Of a DNA stretch of 64,000 bases, positions 21,997-34,189 are shown piece after piece. The position numbers and the translations under genes are program-made. The stretch is from Paraspadella gotoi (lineage: Eukaryota; Chaetognatha): assembly GCA_051294375.1 (NCBI GenBank), contig CM119265.1:12698582-12762581 (forward strand). Reading direction: 5' to 3'. The notes beneath the pieces are model-generated. The model was not told the DNA's origin and did no database searches. It saw nothing but the letters and a program-made list of their open reading frames with translations. Position 1 is the first letter of the stretch; every line of letters starts with the position of its first letter.

Positions 21997-22046
<50 letters not shown>

Positions 22047-22730
22047 CTCTCCTCTCATCTCTCTCTCTCTCTCTCTCTCTCCTTTCTTTTTTCACACTTT
22101 CTCTCCCTCTTATCTTTGTCTTCTCTCGATGGCGAGAGATTCTTAGGCAGAAGTTAATGTCTACCGACGTCGGTTGTTTACTGGTTTTGATTCTCCTTTC
22201 ACTCGCAATCGTTTCCATCGTCGTNNNNNNNNNNGTCGTCGTCGTCGTCGGTGCAGTTCTCATCGTCGTCGTCTTTTTGTCTCTAGGAGAAACGCCTGCG
22301 CTCCCCATTTATTGCGGATGTCTGGTCTTTTTTTTCACAAATCCTTGCATCTGTCGCCACCCGAATCGATTTCAATCGCATCTGCATCCACCTTCTGCCA
22401 AACGACTTTTCCTCACGACTCGTCTGTTGACGTCTTTCCAGAAGAAGGAGTGTTTTGGACTTTGGAGATCAGCTGTGGTATAAATCTAAAGGCATGGCAT
22501 GGGACAAGGAGGATAAGATTTATATTTCCAATTTCCATTTAAAGCCTAGAACTGCGTCTACACTCGAGGCGTCGGCCGTACGGATTATATGTTTTAACGT
22601 AGGTAGCTTAATTTGTTGTCAACGTGACTACTACTTTATACTAACAATACCTGGTACCCTTAACTTTCTTGTTCATCACGGAAAAAAAGTTTAAAAATTT
22701 TTACCTTCCTCTGTTCTTATATTTTACGTA
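19092..22730. other. Gene-poor, purine-rich stretch
   Basis: Contains GA- and GAAA-rich DNA, the (TTTC)n block at 20457-20551, (CT)n at 21767-21805 and 22000-22085, and a 10-N gap at 22225-22234 within a (GTC)n tract. An ATG with a following GTACG at 21351-21368 resembles a first exon, but nothing else supports it. No gene is called. Confidence 0.5.
20457..20551. repeat. (TTTC)n tetranucleotide repeat
   Basis: About 23 uninterrupted TTTC units. Confidence 0.95.
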
Positions 22731-22732
22731 TA

Positions 22733-23630
22733 CAGTACCGGTCTTGGCTTTCATTCATAAGTCCAGCCGGAAGCTATATCTTCTATAATAATGAATGGAA
22801 TGACTTGATATGCATGTGTGGGATGGAACTCGGTATGGTCTATTCCCCATTCTATATTTCAAAAAAAAAATTTGAAGTTTTGTTTTGACCATCATTTTTT
22901 TAAAAAAATTTAATTTGCATACTGTGCTCAAAATACTTGTACGATATAATTTTTTTTCTCAGTAAAAATTACTCTAACATTACTTGTCTAATGGTAAAGT
23001 GTTAGGCTGAAAAAAAAATATTATTTATAATTATTGCCAATAGTTTGCTAATTAATAATAATTAGCTTATTATTTATTTTTATTTATTAGTTAAACTTTT
23101 TATTATAGAAATTAATAGTTGATTGATAGACAATTTTATCCTGTAATCAAATTATAATTTTTTTATAATTAACTAAATAGTGATTTAATATATTACTACA
23201 AAATATGATTTTTTGATAAATAATATTTTTAAAAAAAATTTATGCCAAACTATTGGTGAAATGTTACTGATTACAAATATATAAATTTTTTTAAATTTGG
23301 ATAACCCTTTAACGAAATACAGCCCCAAAAAAGCCCTAAAAATGGTTAAAAACACCTATTTTTTAAACCTTTCTAAAAACTGCAATAACACGAATTTTCA
23401 ACTCAATTTTGTAAGGTATGTTAGAATTGATAGTATTTTATTGCCTGAAAAAATCAGAGATGTAGTAATAATTTTTACCTAATTATACAGATTAAATAGG
23501 GAGACGTCCTAAGAAATTCAGGTAATTTTAAATTTTGCTGAGGTCATCTAAGTTTTCTCGTATTTTTTTTTCTCTTTGTGTTCTTTCTTCTTTTATTACC
23601 TCTCCCTTTTTTTACTTCATTCTCTCTCTC
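22733..23630 (+). repeat. Left terminal inverted repeat
   Basis: About 0.9 kb, pairing with 26840-27752. Shared landmarks include GGGATGGAACTCG versus CGAGTTCCATCCC near the end, GGAGACGTCCTAAG near 23500 and TTTTCTCGTATTTTTTTT near 23550. Divergence is moderate and includes indels. Confidence 0.85.
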
Positions 23631-24439
23631 TTTAAAAAATGAAGAAAAGTAGTGAATTTTATCAAGGATATGATGCGCTTTCAAAAACGGAAGTGCCGGA
23701 GGAGGGCGATATAGTAGGATCAGTGATATCACTAATACAGAATAATTTCATGTAATGTCTGCTTGTTTCGAATGAAACTTTGCAGAGTAGTGATCAACAA
23801 TAAGATGTTTGTTATACATAAATATCTTAGTTATGTAGTCAGTGTTGGAATACACTGAGTATTGCAGCGAACGCATAGTGGATTAACACGCTTTAGCACA
23901 ACCTCTTTAGTATAACCTTAAACGTTACGTTTACTTGTTTTTAACTTTTGTTTTATCAAACAAATGATCAACTCTAATCATCAGTAAATAGCTGATTCAT
24001 AAGTTTCATCTCCATCTAGCTTAGAATCCGATTTTCAAGATAACAAATAATTAAAAACTGACTTCAAATCTCAGCAGTTATTAATTTAATATTACTCTCC
24101 GGTTATTGTCTTATTATTTTACTGAGTCTTTTAATTAATTACATAATTGATTGATTGTTTGTTCATGTAGATATTCAGATTTCTTGCTGGAAAAGTAATA
24201 TGAATATCTATATGCTTTGATTATTTTATAAGGTCAACATACTTATTACATTAACCAAGCAAGTGCGTTACATTGAACTTTTACCTCAAGCTGATAAACT
24301 TTCCTACGCCACGAGCGTCAACGTAGCGCCTCTTTCTTTTTTCTTTTTTTTTTCTTTCTTTCTTTTTTCTTTCTATGACTATCGGTCACTCTATCAAATT
24401 TGTACACAATAAAAAGAAAAAGAAATGGAAATGACTTTG

Positions 24440-24790
24440 AATGGAAAACATAAGTCACATTTAGTTTAATCTTTTTACTAATTTCAACATATAATTACAC
24501 AAATTAATTATAATTAGATGGATAGAAGATCAGATAATATTTTTGTGTGGGTAGGAAAGTTTTTAATTGTGTTAAATATAAAGTTTCGATGAAATCGTGC
24601 AAGTGGAAAAGAGTTTAGGTAGAAAAAACAAATCATATTTACCTAAACCTTTTTTAATTATTTTATTTTTTCAAGAATTTCAGTAGATTAACTGATATAA
24701 AATTTTGTGTGTGGGTAAGAAACTGAGTTCATTAAGCTTGCTATAAAGTTTCGATGGAATTGTGCAAGTAAAAATGAGTTTTAATAGAAC
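24440..24790. repeat. Diverged tandem duplication, about 175-bp unit
   Basis: Two consecutive copies share the order AAAACA, TCATATTTA/TCACATTTA, TTTTGTGTGTGGGTA-like, then AAAGTTTCGATG and GTGCAAGT. The copies span about 24448-24622 and 24625-24795 and are clearly diverged. Confidence 0.65.
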
Positions 24791-25241
24791 AAGAACGGTA
24801 ATCAAATGTGTTGTTGCCGCAGTATCTGCCTTATCACATATATTTTTTGTGACATGACATGCATGGATGTTAATATGACATGATCTGATATAACATAACT
24901 TCATGAATACAATAAACTTTCTTAACCCATATATTTAGGACCTGCACTACATCAAAATTCCATCTTTTATTCCTTTTAGTTTTAGGATTTCTGAAGGCGG
25001 CGCTTGCAGTCTTTTAGATTTCAGGTTTTTTTCTGTCTGAACAAATGAGCAACCAAGTGGGACAGACTGACGAACAGACATACCGACCGACCAATGGACT
25101 GACCGACCGACAAGTGACTTATAGAGCTGCTCCTCGAGTACTCACAGCGCAAACTAAAAAACAAAAGTTCACTTTTACTGAATTTTATAAAGTCTCTCTC
25201 TATCTCTCTCTTAATCTCACAGATAAAATTGAGGCGACTTA

Positions 25242-25769
25242 CTATCTAGGAAAAAAGTATATAACATAATTCATTTATTTAATAAAAGTACACAAACTTG
25301 TAGGTAAAACATTCTTAATATTTGGTATGCCCTTTCTTGGCATCAGAGTACTGCCTGCATTCGTCTGGGCATGCTCTCATACAGCAATTGAGGTATGATA
25401 GTGAAACATTTTTTTACATCTTTAACGCAATTATTTTCAGACCGATATTGATGTTGCATATCTTTCCCTCTTTTCTAAAAAGTATAATAGCACTTTTTTG
25501 AACCAAAAAGAGGTGCAAATAAAATAAAAATAAATAACTAAATACCAAAAATGGAGAAAACTAAATATGATTTTTTTTCGCCAATTTTATTTTGAAGTAA
25601 CAATATTTATTGGCTGTAACTTCTAAATGATTTTACCTACAAAAATGAAAGGAAGCTACAGAAAAAAAATTCAATGTAGATCTGGAAACATTCTAATTTT
25701 TTAAATTCATACAAAATTTAGAAAGATATCCTCTTTATTAAAAATGTTATATACTTTTTTCCTTGATAG
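25242..25769 (-). mobile_element. Nested 528-bp Tc1-like remnant
   Basis: The termini are CTATCTAGGAAAAAAGTAT at the left and the inverted CTATCAAGGAAAAAAGTAT at the right. The 26-bp inverted repeat has one mismatch and is flanked by TA on both sides (25240-25241, 25770-25771). The minus strand carries the C-terminal end of a Tc1 transposase near the left terminus. This makes it an internally deleted derivative rather than an unrelated MITE. It is inserted inside the larger element, so it is the younger insertion. Confidence 0.85.
25315..25430 (-). pseudogene. Tc1-family transposase, C-terminal fragment, frameshifted
   Basis: Reading the minus strand from about 25430, one frame gives PQLLYESMPRRMQAVL and then a stop. 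Shifting by one base at that point gives DAKKGHTKY followed by TAA at 25317-25315. Y-x-SMPRR-hydrophobic-x-AV(I/L)xAK-G-H-T-K-Y is the conserved C-terminus of Tc1 transposases, which cut and paste the element at TA dinucleotides. One base has been lost, and the catalytic DDE domain and N-terminal DNA-binding domain are gone. It cannot be active. Confidence 0.85.
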
Positions 25770-26094
25770 TACTACCCGTCTCTCTCACTAAATCCTCTCT
25801 CCTCTTTCTCGCGAGCCGGTCAATCCACACGGTCACTTTGCCCTAGCTTGGCAATTACCTTAGATTGATTCGGACAAAGCAATAGGGCCAAGGGAGACCA
25901 TAAGGTAAAGCCAGTGATGATAAAATGGATCGGAGGAGAGAGAGTTCCTTCACTCCTTTTCAACTTCTCTTACATCGTCCAATACTTCACCGACAAAATC
26001 ATTAATGGCTACTTGTTAAGTTGATTGACTTCTTGAAAGATTTTTTAATGATTTATAAAATAATGGTTAATCATGAAAAAATTATTTTTAAAAT

Positions 26095-26515
26095 TATGCA
26101 AGTTTAACCGAATTAGCGCAAGTTGACTAAATTATGACAGTTAACCAAATTATGCCAGTTGACCAAATTATGCAAATTAACTAAATTATGAAAGTTGACA
26201 AATTATGCCAGGTGACCAAATTATGCAAGTTGACCAAATAATGCAACTAGACAAAATTATGCAGTTGCCTAAATTATGCCAGTTAACCAAATTATGCAAG
26301 TTGACTAAAATTATGCCAAATAAACTAAATTATGAAAGTTGACCAAATTTTTTCAAGTTAACAAATTATTCCAGTTGACTAAATTATCTATTTGGACCAA
26401 ATTATGCCAGCCGATAAAATATGTCAGTTGACCAAATTATCCAGTTGACCAAATTATGCCAGCCTGACCAAATTATGCCAGGTGACCAAATTATGCCAGT
26501 TGATCAAATTATCGA
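26095..26515. repeat. Minisatellite, unit about 18 bp
   Basis: More than 20 imperfect copies of TTGACCAAATTATGCCAG, with variation at the GCCAG end and occasional one- or two-base indels. It lies inside the large Tc1/mariner-type element. Confidence 0.9.
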
Positions 26516-26739
26516 AGGCAGATCCGATGTTGTTTGCTAACTTTTTTATTCTTTAGTTTGCCTGATTCTACTTTTCTAAAGAAACCTCTTTAAATACGGG
26601 GAAATGAAGGTCCCTAATATTTTGGAATCACAAACACCCTCAAAAATAATTAAAATTAGAAAATTCAGCCTAATCAATAGCACAGTCTCTCACGAGTTAA
26701 AGCTCAAACTGACAGAAAAAATGTCAGAGCGAAAGAGTA

Positions 26740-26860
26740 GGAATGGGGAGAGAGAGAGAGAGTAGGAAATGGGAGAGAGAGTGAGAGAGAGAGAAAGTAT
26801 AAAGAGAGAGAGAGACACACACACACACAGAGAACGAGAGAGAGAGAGAGAAAGAGAATG
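26740..26860. repeat. (GA)n / (CA)n compound microsatellite
   Basis: GA-rich runs with a short (AC)n block at 26815-26828, at the inner edge of the right terminal inverted repeat. Confidence 0.8.
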
Positions 26861-27752
26861 AAGAAGGGAAGGTAATACAACATCGCAAAGAAGAAAGAAA
26901 CAAAGAGATAGAAAAAAAATACGAGAAAACTTGAACGAACCTCAGCAAATTCAAAATTACCTGAAATTCTTAGGACGTCTCCATATTAATCTGTATAGTT
27001 AGTTAAAAATTATTACTACGTCTCGGATTTTTTCAGCCATAAAATACTACCAATTCTAATATACATTACAAAATTTGAGTTGAAAATTTGTGTTATTGCA
27101 GTTTTTAGAAAGGTTTAAAAAATAGGTGTTTTTAACCATTTTTTAGGGCTTTTTTTGGGCTGTATTTCGTTTAAAGGGTTATCCAAATTTGAAAAAATTT
27201 ATATATTTGTAATCAGTAACATTTCACCAATAGTTTGGCATAAACATTTTTTTTAAAAATATTATTATCAAAAAAATCATTTTTGTAGTAATATATTAAA
27301 AATCAACTATTTAGGTAATTATAAAAAAATTATAATTTGATTACAGGAATAAAATTGTCTATCAATCAACTATTAATTTCTATAATAAAAAGTTTAACTA
27401 ATAAATAAAAAATAAATAATAAGCTAATTTTATATTAATAGCAACTATGCATAAATTTAATAAATATATTTTTTTTTTCAGCCTAACACTTATACCATTA
27501 GACTAAGTAATGTTAGAGTAATTTTTACTGAGAAAAAAAATTATATCGTTCAAGTATTTTGAGCACAGTATGCAAATTAAATTTTTTTAAAAAATGATGT
27601 GTCAAAACAAAACTTCAAATTTTTTTTTTAAATATTAGAATGGGAATAGACCATACGAGTTCCATCCCACACATGCATATCAAGTCATTCCATTAATTAT
27701 TATGGAAGATATAGCTCCTCTGCGACTATGAGGAAAGCCAAGACCGGTACTG
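26840..27752 (-). repeat. Right terminal inverted repeat
   Basis: Inverted partner of 22733-23630, ending in GGTCTTGGCTTTC read inward and followed by TA. The inner boundary is blurred by the GA tract. Confidence 0.85.
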
Positions 27753-27754
27753 TA

Positions 27755-28562
27755 TTCAATTTGTTATTTTAATTAGCGAAGAAATTCTTTGTTCATTCTT
27801 AACCAGTTTAGTATCAATTTAGCCTCACCCTTTTTCATCCTTTGATCTTTTTTAACTTATCACAGATTCTCAATTGTCCATTGTTGGATGTCCACTGTCC
27901 TAATCTAGACATACTCTCTGATATCTCTCCCCCTCTTCCCTCCCTCCACCCACCCCCATTTTGCTCTTTTCCTCCTCCCTCCGCCATCATAATAACCGTT
28001 TCATCCCCACAGGCGATAAAACTTGTGGCGAAAGGCAAACCCATGGTGAGAAGCGGACGGACGGAAAAAAAGGATGAACGGAGAAGCGAAGAAGCGGAGA
28101 GAGAGAAGCGGTCGGAAGAGAAGAAAGAGTGAAGAGGTTAAGTAGGGCAAACCCAACGGTCGGCGGGTAGCGAATGACAAAAAGCAATGAGTACCGCGAA
28201 GCTAGGGGTCGGAATAAAGCAAACAGAAAAAAAAAAGCATTGATTAGAAGCAAGAGAGGAGCGAGTGGCAAGTAGGGAGCAGGCAATGATTAGCTGGGAG
28301 AAAATGGGCAAACGGGAAGCGATCGAATGTTAGAATTCCCGAGATATTCCACCGGCGGTTGATCCTCTCTAAAAAGCCCACCCTCGATCTTCTTCTTCTT
28401 CTTCTTCTTCTTCTTCTTCTTCTTNNNNNNNNNNCGAAATCTCCCCATCAGTCGATGAAAATCCTTTATTATAACCGGCGAGTGATTGGCACGTTTCATT
28501 CCCTCAAGATGGAGATTTACAGAGGAAAGCTTTCCCACTTTTTTCCCCCCAACGGCTGTAGG

Positions 28563-28602
<40 letters not shown>

Positions 28603-29554
28603 CTCGGCTATCTCGAGGGACGAGTCTTCTAGAAATCCCTTGGACTTGCACCCTAGATATAGGCCTCCTGCCATATGCTTCTATCTCGATAGATAAAAAA
28701 ATAAGCGCAAGGGATGTATATATTCCGGTTTGACCTCAGCCGTCGTTCAAAGGGGACGCCAGATTTTTTCGCAATCTTTTATTAAATGAGGGTGTAAATC
28801 GTACAAGGAATTGAACCGTATGAATTTTGATTTGATGTAAGTTTAATTGACTGAATACTGCTTCCTAACTTTGAATACACTTAAAACCCTCATCTTGACA
28901 TCCACCCCTGCCCAATTCTAAAGCCCTCATCTTGGACATAACCTTTGCAGAAGCCTCCTCCATCTTCAACGAAAAACCTCGTCCGTCTGGGTCTTGCGTT
29001 TTCGTTGTTGTCGTCGTTGTAGTCGTCGTTGTCGTCTTCGTCTTCTTTCCCCCGGAAATTGAGATTCTGGATCAAAATATGAAGAAAGAAAAAAAAAGAA
29101 GCCTTGAGAAAATGGTGAGAGGACGGCTTGGATTCGAACCCTTGACCTCGGAGAGACGAATGACTTTAGAACCCAAGTGTATCGGGAATCAATGGCGGAA
29201 GATGAGAAAACGAAAAACCAATCATCGAAAAGAAAAAAGAAAAAAAAGATTGGAAAGACGGTTTCGCGACGAAAACCTTTCGCCCGCGAATCATCAAGAT
29301 TCCATCGAGCTTTTCCAGTCTGAATCCTTGTTTCTTGCTTAAATAGAGATATTTTAATCGTCTCGATTCATCTGCAACCGTTTTTTTTTGCCCATCTATA
29401 TCCGATCGTTTTCATCTCCAAAACATCTTCGACCAACTTCTTCCGCGTAGAAGACCGATTCGTATCCTCGTCATTGGTTTACGACGTGGGCAGGAAACTA
29501 TATTATCTCTCTCTCTCTCTCTCTCTTTTCTCTCTCTCTCTTCTCTCTCTCTCT

Positions 29555-29602
<48 letters not shown>

Positions 29603-29796
29603 CTCTCTTTCTTTCTTTTTGCTCTTTTTTTCTACGAGCGGCAGGGAGAGACGTGCTTCAACCATCCACTCTCCTAAATCATCATTTCGAACGACTTCAT
29701 TTATTTTCTTTATTTTTTTCGCAAGGAAGGCGTGATTCGACAGGAAAGTAGGAAGAGGGAGAGAAGAAGAGAAGAGAGAGAGAGAAGAGAAGAGAG

Positions 29797-29837
<41 letters not shown>

Positions 29838-32800
29838 ATATAATTAAATAATTATGTCTTTCGTCCTTCTGTTTTCTGATTACAAGCACAATTCCGCAAT
29901 CCGGAATTTGTTTGCTTCCTCCCAAAAACGTTGCTCCTTTTTTTTCAATCCTTCTTTTAATCCTTTTGACCGAAAATTCAATGATAATGTTAACAAAGTT
30001 CTTCCTTCTGCCAACGAAAAAATGAAAAAAACCGAAAAAAAAAGACGTCAGAGCCTGGTACGAAACGGCCATAAAAAGAAGCTTTTTCTCTTTCTTCTTT
30101 TCAATGAAACCAGTTATTAAGATCAAATGTCAACATTCCTTGACTACAGTTTAAAAGCCGCAGGGACGAAGAATGGGGACCGAAGGGAAAGAAGCAAGGG
30201 GAACCAAAGAGGGGAATTGATGGTAAAAGCGCGCGGGACAAAAATGGGGGGAAAGGGGCGGGTAAAAATTTGGTAAGGAAATTATGCTAGAAAAGAAAGG
30301 GAGGGAAGACCGTTTTACAAAGTCGAAAAAAAAGGGGGTGAACCAAATTTGTCATTTTCGTACAGGTAAAAGATAGAGGGGGGGATGAAGATAGAGAAGA
30401 CAGAGAGAGTCGTTCCTCCCAAAAGTCTGGAACAAAGGGAATTTTATGCCTCTCATTCGTTTTTATCTCATGCTTAAAAAATAAATAGGAGAAGGAAGGA
30501 AAGTGAGGAAAGAAAGAAATGAAGAAATTAGAAGGAGATACTCGGAAAAGAGAAACAAAAGTTTAGATTGGATGGGAAAAAGGGGAAAATAAAAGAGAGA
30601 AAGAAATAATGAAGGAAAGATATAAATGTAAGGGATCCAAGAAAACCAAGCGTTTTATGATGGAAAAGCAAAAGGAAGAAAAAATTAGGAAAGTTAAACG
30701 ATTAAAATGAAACAAGAAAGAATATAAGAAAGAAAAAAAAAGAAAAAAGTAATGAAAAAAGAAAGATACAAAAAAAAGAAAAGGCAAAAATGAAACAAAT
30801 TTCGAGAAAAAGAAAACAGAAAGAGAGAAGGAAAGGGGAAAGAAGGAAAGAATCCTGGAATTGGTCCCCCTGTATTAATTCTTGTAAAAAGAGGCAGCGA
30901 CTAAAAGCTCCGCGTTCAAGCGAGGAATATAAAAAATTCAGGGGAAGGAGGGAAAAGAAAAAAAAAGAGAAACGCGATAATTTGGTTTTGATAACAAATT
31001 CGCAAATTCTTGGAGGCGCCATTAGTTTTCTCCGCATCGAATTTCCGAGTTTCCAATTTCCACAAGAACCTCAAATTAGGAAGCAACGGCAGACGCTGAA
31101 AAGTTTTCGCGGGGAAAAGATTAAATCGAGAAAACACTTCCAGTGCCGTTGTGAAATGAATTGAGCGATAATTGTAAAATTAACCCTACTGTAAAGGGGT
31201 TCAAAATTTGAAAGTTATCTAGATATTTTTTTGGGGGGTTTAAAAATCAAGGATCTCTTCGCTCTTGGTTGAATTAAAACGTGCCGAGTTCAGCTTTAAC
31301 CGAAACTCAGTGTTTCCACCTTACATACTATCCTGTTTTAAAAGAAAGAAGAGGGAGAGAGAGTGAGAGAGAGAGAGAGAGAGAAAAGAAAGGAGACCCT
31401 GAATAAATTGAACAATGAATATGGAAAATTCAGGGTGCGCCTTAGCTCCACCTCAAGAACCTTTTCAAAAAAAGTGAACCTTCGACGAAAAACTGATACC
31501 TTTGACTCTCGAGGAAGGAAATCGAGTTTCGGAAAAGAAAAAAAGAAGTTTTAAAAATTAAAGAATAAATATTTAACTTTGAAATAAAGAAAAGAAAATT
31601 GTGAAGAAGGAGAATAAGTAAAATAAAAAGGCCTAGAAATAATTACTTTAGGTTTTTTGACGTTAAGTTGAACGGCCAAGCAGCTACAATTGAAAGGTAA
31701 GCGATGAAGACAACATCCACTCAACAGTGAAAAGAGATTGATAGAAGAACCTCCAGACGATCATCAGGGTTTTGTCATAACCTTGGTGAAAGATGATGAA
31801 TATTGGAAATAAAGAAGAGCCTCTTCCGTGAGATTAATGGAGAACGGTACGCACGTTTTCCAAGAAGATCCAACTCGTCCTTTGGTTAAGATATAATTAA
31901 AATTCACAACCATTCTAAGAAAGGCATAATACTAATAATAATAGAATAGTATTCAACTTTCTAAAGCAAAGACGAGTTGATTAATGCGGTTATTAGACGA
32001 ATTAGACGGAACGCGAAGTGAAATATTTTTTTTGTCACATGAATTCTTTCGATTTTGACCGTTCGAGCTGTGTGAACCCTTTAGGCTCTGAAAAAAAAAA
32101 CTTTCGGTTTACTGTTGATATAATAATCAAAGTAACTTTTTCTTTTATTTCATATTAATTAATAGCCTTTGTATATTTATTTTTCTAACCAGTGTGGTAT
32201 AAGTAAAAAAATATAAACTAATATAGTGTAAACAGTAATATGGCAATTTTCATAATAATCTAGCAAGGTTGCAGTTATCAATATTTTGTAAATATTTGGA
32301 TAATTTGTATTAGAAATTTGTAATTTGTATTAGAATCTGTAATAGAAATTACAAGAAAAATTTGGTAACATATTGAACTAGTAATTCCCCTTTTTTAACT
32401 ATTTGACTAATGTCCCTAACTAGGTAAAAAGGCAAATATGATTTGTAAAAAAAAATTTCATAATTGTTCGCGGAATTGGTTAAATGTTCTAAATTTTCCT
32501 AACAAAGCCCATGTCATGGCACTATACCATATTCACTGCAGCATCGGTAATGCTCATACAAGTGCCGATTTTTAAAAAAGTTAAAAAGTTCTATTTTTAA
32601 TTCCACTGAAACTCTCCACTTTCTTGAAGATTAAATTTTTTAAATCCTAACAAACTGACCCGTTTAAAAACTTTTTTTATTTCTACAAATCATTAATTCC
32701 AGCAAAATTTTTTTTTTCATTTTTGCGAAGAATTCATTTCTTCCTTCAGCGAAAAAACCCAAATATTTAGTAGTTCCCTTTTCGCCTCCTGCCACCGCGT

Positions 32801-33299
32801 TTCCATTTTTGGCAGAGAAAGATTTTTTTTCCTTCTTCTCCCTTTTTTGGTCGTGAAATCGGTTTTCCCTTTGAATGAAAATCGTTGTTCTCCCTCTTGA
32901 CCGCAAATCGTTTTTCCTCCCTTTTGACTCGTTGCCAACTGGAGCTCGAATCTGAAATCTCGATTCGTATACATCAGCGCAAAAAATCGTTCGTCACAAT
33001 TTGAAAGTTGGCGCGGAGGGACGAGAGAGACGACTATGGCGACGACGACAGAAAAAAAAATACACAGAAACTGGGAAAGAAAAGTTAGAGATGAAGATAT
33101 AACATCAAAGACGATGAGATGAAAGACGACGATAAACCTAAGTCCTACTCAGTGAGTAGGGAGCTCCTAGGCCTAGTAGAAGTCAATAAGAGAGAAAACT
33201 GATATAAGAACAACATTAAAAACACTGATGATCCCGATTACATAAGATATAAAAATTAGGTAAACGGAAGCGTAAAATGATGATGTCAAAGTAAAAGAT
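27755..33299. other. Gene-poor stretch with purine/pyrimidine tracts
   Basis: Contains (TTC)n next to the 10-N gap at 28425-28434, (CT)n at 28568-28600 and 29504-29612, and (GA)n at 29775-29835 and 31348-31384. A long A/G-rich zone lies at 30160-31130. A GGATTCGAACCC motif at 29130-29141 resembles a tRNA-type B box on the minus strand, but no complete tRNA fold is seen. No further exons of the Ig gene were found here, although its 3' exons would be expected in this direction. Confidence 0.5.
29504..29612. repeat. (CT)n microsatellite cluster
   Basis: CT dinucleotide blocks broken by TTTT and CC. Confidence 0.9.
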
Positions 33300-33395
33300 G
33301 TCCCAAAATGAAGTTACTCATAAACCAAAAAAATTGAAAAACGCTCGAAATTATTAAAAAAACCAAATCAAATAAGACAATTTAAAACAATTTTG
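33300..33395 (+). repeat. Direct repeat, copy 1
   Basis: Shares CCCAAAATG, TTACTCATAAACC, TTGAAAAACGCTCGAAATTA and CCAAATCAAATAAGACAATT, in the same order, with 34190-34279. The two copies bracket Ig exon 6 and the 25-N gap at 33667-33691. Confidence 0.9.
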
Positions 33396-33894
33396 AAAAT
33401 TCAATTGAATTCAAAAAATGATTTATTGTACGTAGTATTGCGCAATTTTTGCTGTTTTCTTTTTCTATCGAATCATAATGTATATTAATTATTATTAATA
33501 ATATTCTCTGCTTTATTCTTCCCTCCAAATTCCTTTACTCCAATTATTTTACTTTCCGCCCTTGTCCTTCAATACTTCCCCTCCTCTTAAAGTTAAATGC
33601 ATGAACGCGGACGAATATGGAATTCAATCGAGCGAATGAGCGAAAAAGTAGAAAGAAACCCTCTTCNNNNNNNNNNNNNNNNNNNNNNNNNAAAAAAAGA
33701 TGGAATGAATAACTATGGATAAACTATGAGCAGTTGTGCACAAAATGAGTTGGCCCGGTGTTCAACCGAAAATGGCATTTCCAAATGAAGCGCGTGTCCA
33801 GATGTCAACAACTCGAAATGCTTCGGTCAATGACAGCCGCGCAATTGGTGCGCCCCCACTGCCTCAACCCCAAATATTCCGCCGCGAAACTTAC

Positions 33895-34111
33895 CGCTGG
33901 CTCCTGCTCGACGAGATGTAAGTCATGGAGAGGTTAGCTGCGCACGTTCTGCAGCGTCCACGTGATGTTGCGCTTGGGGAGTTGGAGGTTGAGAAGACGT
34001 CGCACGTGACCTTGTAGCGGAGCGATCTCGTAGAAAGCTCTTCATCGCAGGGACACGTGACTTGGGGGCCGAAGTGGACGTCGACGGTGATCGTAGCCGC
34101 ACTGGGCCAGG
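33895..34111 (-). CDS. Ig-superfamily gene, exon 6 (third Ig domain, N-terminal part)
   Basis: Minus strand, 217 bp. The acceptor is CGCCCCTTCAAG|CC and the donor is CAGCG|GTAAGT. The two leading bases complete the codon left by exon 5 (G+CC, Ala), and the exon leaves two bases over. It reads through AATITVDVHFGPQVTC and then YKVTCDV, the end of one Ig domain and the B-strand Cys of the next. The frame is open throughout but lacks the expected Trp. A one-base shift about 25 bp after YKVTC gives KRNITWTLQN, the expected C strand at normal Cys-Trp spacing, and a second shift is needed to rejoin. Two small sequence errors or real indels are therefore suspected. Later exons were not found. Confidence 0.75.
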
Positions 34112-34189
34112 CTTGAAGGGGCGTGGGAGATAGGGTGTGGTAAAAGGATATGTATATTAATTAGATGAATTAATCAAAGCTTACGGATC

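Larger units (their letters stand above)
22733..27752. mobile_element. Tc1/mariner-type element with very long TIRs (5.0 kb)
   Basis: Both ends begin CAGTACCGGTCTTGGCTTTC as inverted copies, and each is bordered by TA (22731-22732 and 27753-27754). A TA target duplication is characteristic of the IS630-Tc1-mariner superfamily. The inverted repeats run about 0.9 kb inward. The 3.2-kb interior has no intact transposase of its own. It holds a nested Tc1-like remnant (25242-25769), a duplication near 24440-24790, GACCGACA-like repeats near 25060-25110 and an 18-bp minisatellite. It is probably a non-autonomous element carried by an unknown transposase. The superfamily call rests on the termini and the TA alone. 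Confidence 0.8.

Noticed and set aside
29110-29190. Possible tRNA or SINE on the minus strand
   Set aside because: A good B box (GGGTTCGAATCC) is present, but no acceptor stem, anticodon arm or second copy could be found.
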